This document shows, piece by piece, positions 5,557-5,653 of a stretch of DNA of 5,653 bases. The notes beneath the pieces were generated by a model, which did no database searches, had not been told where the DNA came from, and saw nothing but the letters and a program-made list of their open reading frames with translations. The DNA is from an uncultured Eubacteriales bacterium (GTDB taxonomy: Bacteria > Bacillota > Clostridia > Oscillospirales > CAG-272). The stretch is from positions 1 through 5,653 of the forward strand of contig ONVJ01000039.1 of assembly GCA_900321265.1 (NCBI GenBank). Direction: 5' to 3'. Both the position numbers and the translations under genes were made by a program. Position 1 is the first letter of the stretch. Every line of letters begins with the position of its first letter.

Positions 5557-5590
5557 GCAGAATCTTCGGACAGGATACCGCAGATTCTGC
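5557..5590. repeat. Second hairpin abutting the palindrome
   Basis: GCAGAATC (5557-5564) pairs with GATTCTGC (5583-5590), and inside it CGG (5567-5569) can pair with CCG (5578-5580). It starts at the very next base after the 37-base palindrome, so the two could stack into one structured unit of about 70 bases. Its function is unknown. No gene is supported in the remaining bases up to the window end. Confidence 0.55.
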
Positions 5591-5653
5591 TCGAGAATTG
5601 CGGTTTTTGCCACTCCAAAGCTTGATTATTGCTGTCAAACGGGCAAAAACGCC

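Noticed and set aside
4821..5618. Minus-strand open frame over the end of the MATE gene and the palindrome
   Set aside because: It is the reverse shadow of MATE codons; its start region is only the palindrome and adjoining hairpin read backwards, and no family is recognisable.
5416..5625. Small + strand open frame of 69 codons at the right end
   Set aside because: It starts inside the MATE gene, has no ribosome binding site of its own, and is mostly the palindrome translated.
5466..5650. Short repeats of TTTTTGCC (5466-5473, 5604-5611 and inverted at 5642-5649)
   Set aside because: Only 8-9 bases each with irregular spacing, and the last copy is cut near the window edge. Too little to call an element.

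Overview
The window looks like chromosomal DNA of a high-GC member of the Firmicutes, most likely a gut-type clostridium of the Oscillospirales or a neighbouring order. This rests on the Gram-positive style genes (NrnA-type DHH phosphoesterase, recA directly followed by recX, a clostridial-type MATE exporter), strong AGGAGG-like ribosome binding sites and a textbook sigma-A promoter in a GC-rich background. The assignment to an order is inference. All genes read on the + strand and the coding density is high.

Layout. Positions 46-476 hold a broken PHP-domain phosphoesterase gene: the N-terminal and C-terminal thirds are joined in different frames and the middle is missing. Positions 554-1979 hold rbfA (30S ribosome maturation) and, overlapping it by 11 bases, nrnA (nanoRNA/pAp phosphatase). 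This pair normally sits in the nusA-infB ribosome/translation cluster, but infB is not immediately upstream here. A 224-base intergenic region (1980-2203) follows. It carries two near-identical palindromes exactly 50 bases apart, a strong promoter (TTGACT-17-TATAAT) and a hairpin at the predicted 5' end of the recA messenger. Positions 2204-3978 hold recA and recX, joined by a TGATG stop/start overlap, with a very strong hairpin inside the first codons of recX. A MATE-family efflux gene starts on GTG at 4002, 23 bases after recX, and ends at 5456. The last 197 bases hold no convincing gene. They contain a perfect 37-base palindrome abutted by a second hairpin.

How it works together. RecA performs recombination and SOS signalling, and RecX restrains RecA filaments. 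The recX hairpin could keep RecX output below that of RecA. The MATE exporter may be co-transcribed from the recA promoter. rbfA and nrnA act in ribosome maturation and RNA turnover and appear to belong to a separate upstream unit.

I see no evidence for a wholly new system. The best leads are the paired palindromes in front of recA, the recX hairpin, the terminal palindrome and the PHP gene deletion. There are no tRNA or rRNA genes, CRISPR arrays or insertion sequences that I can support.
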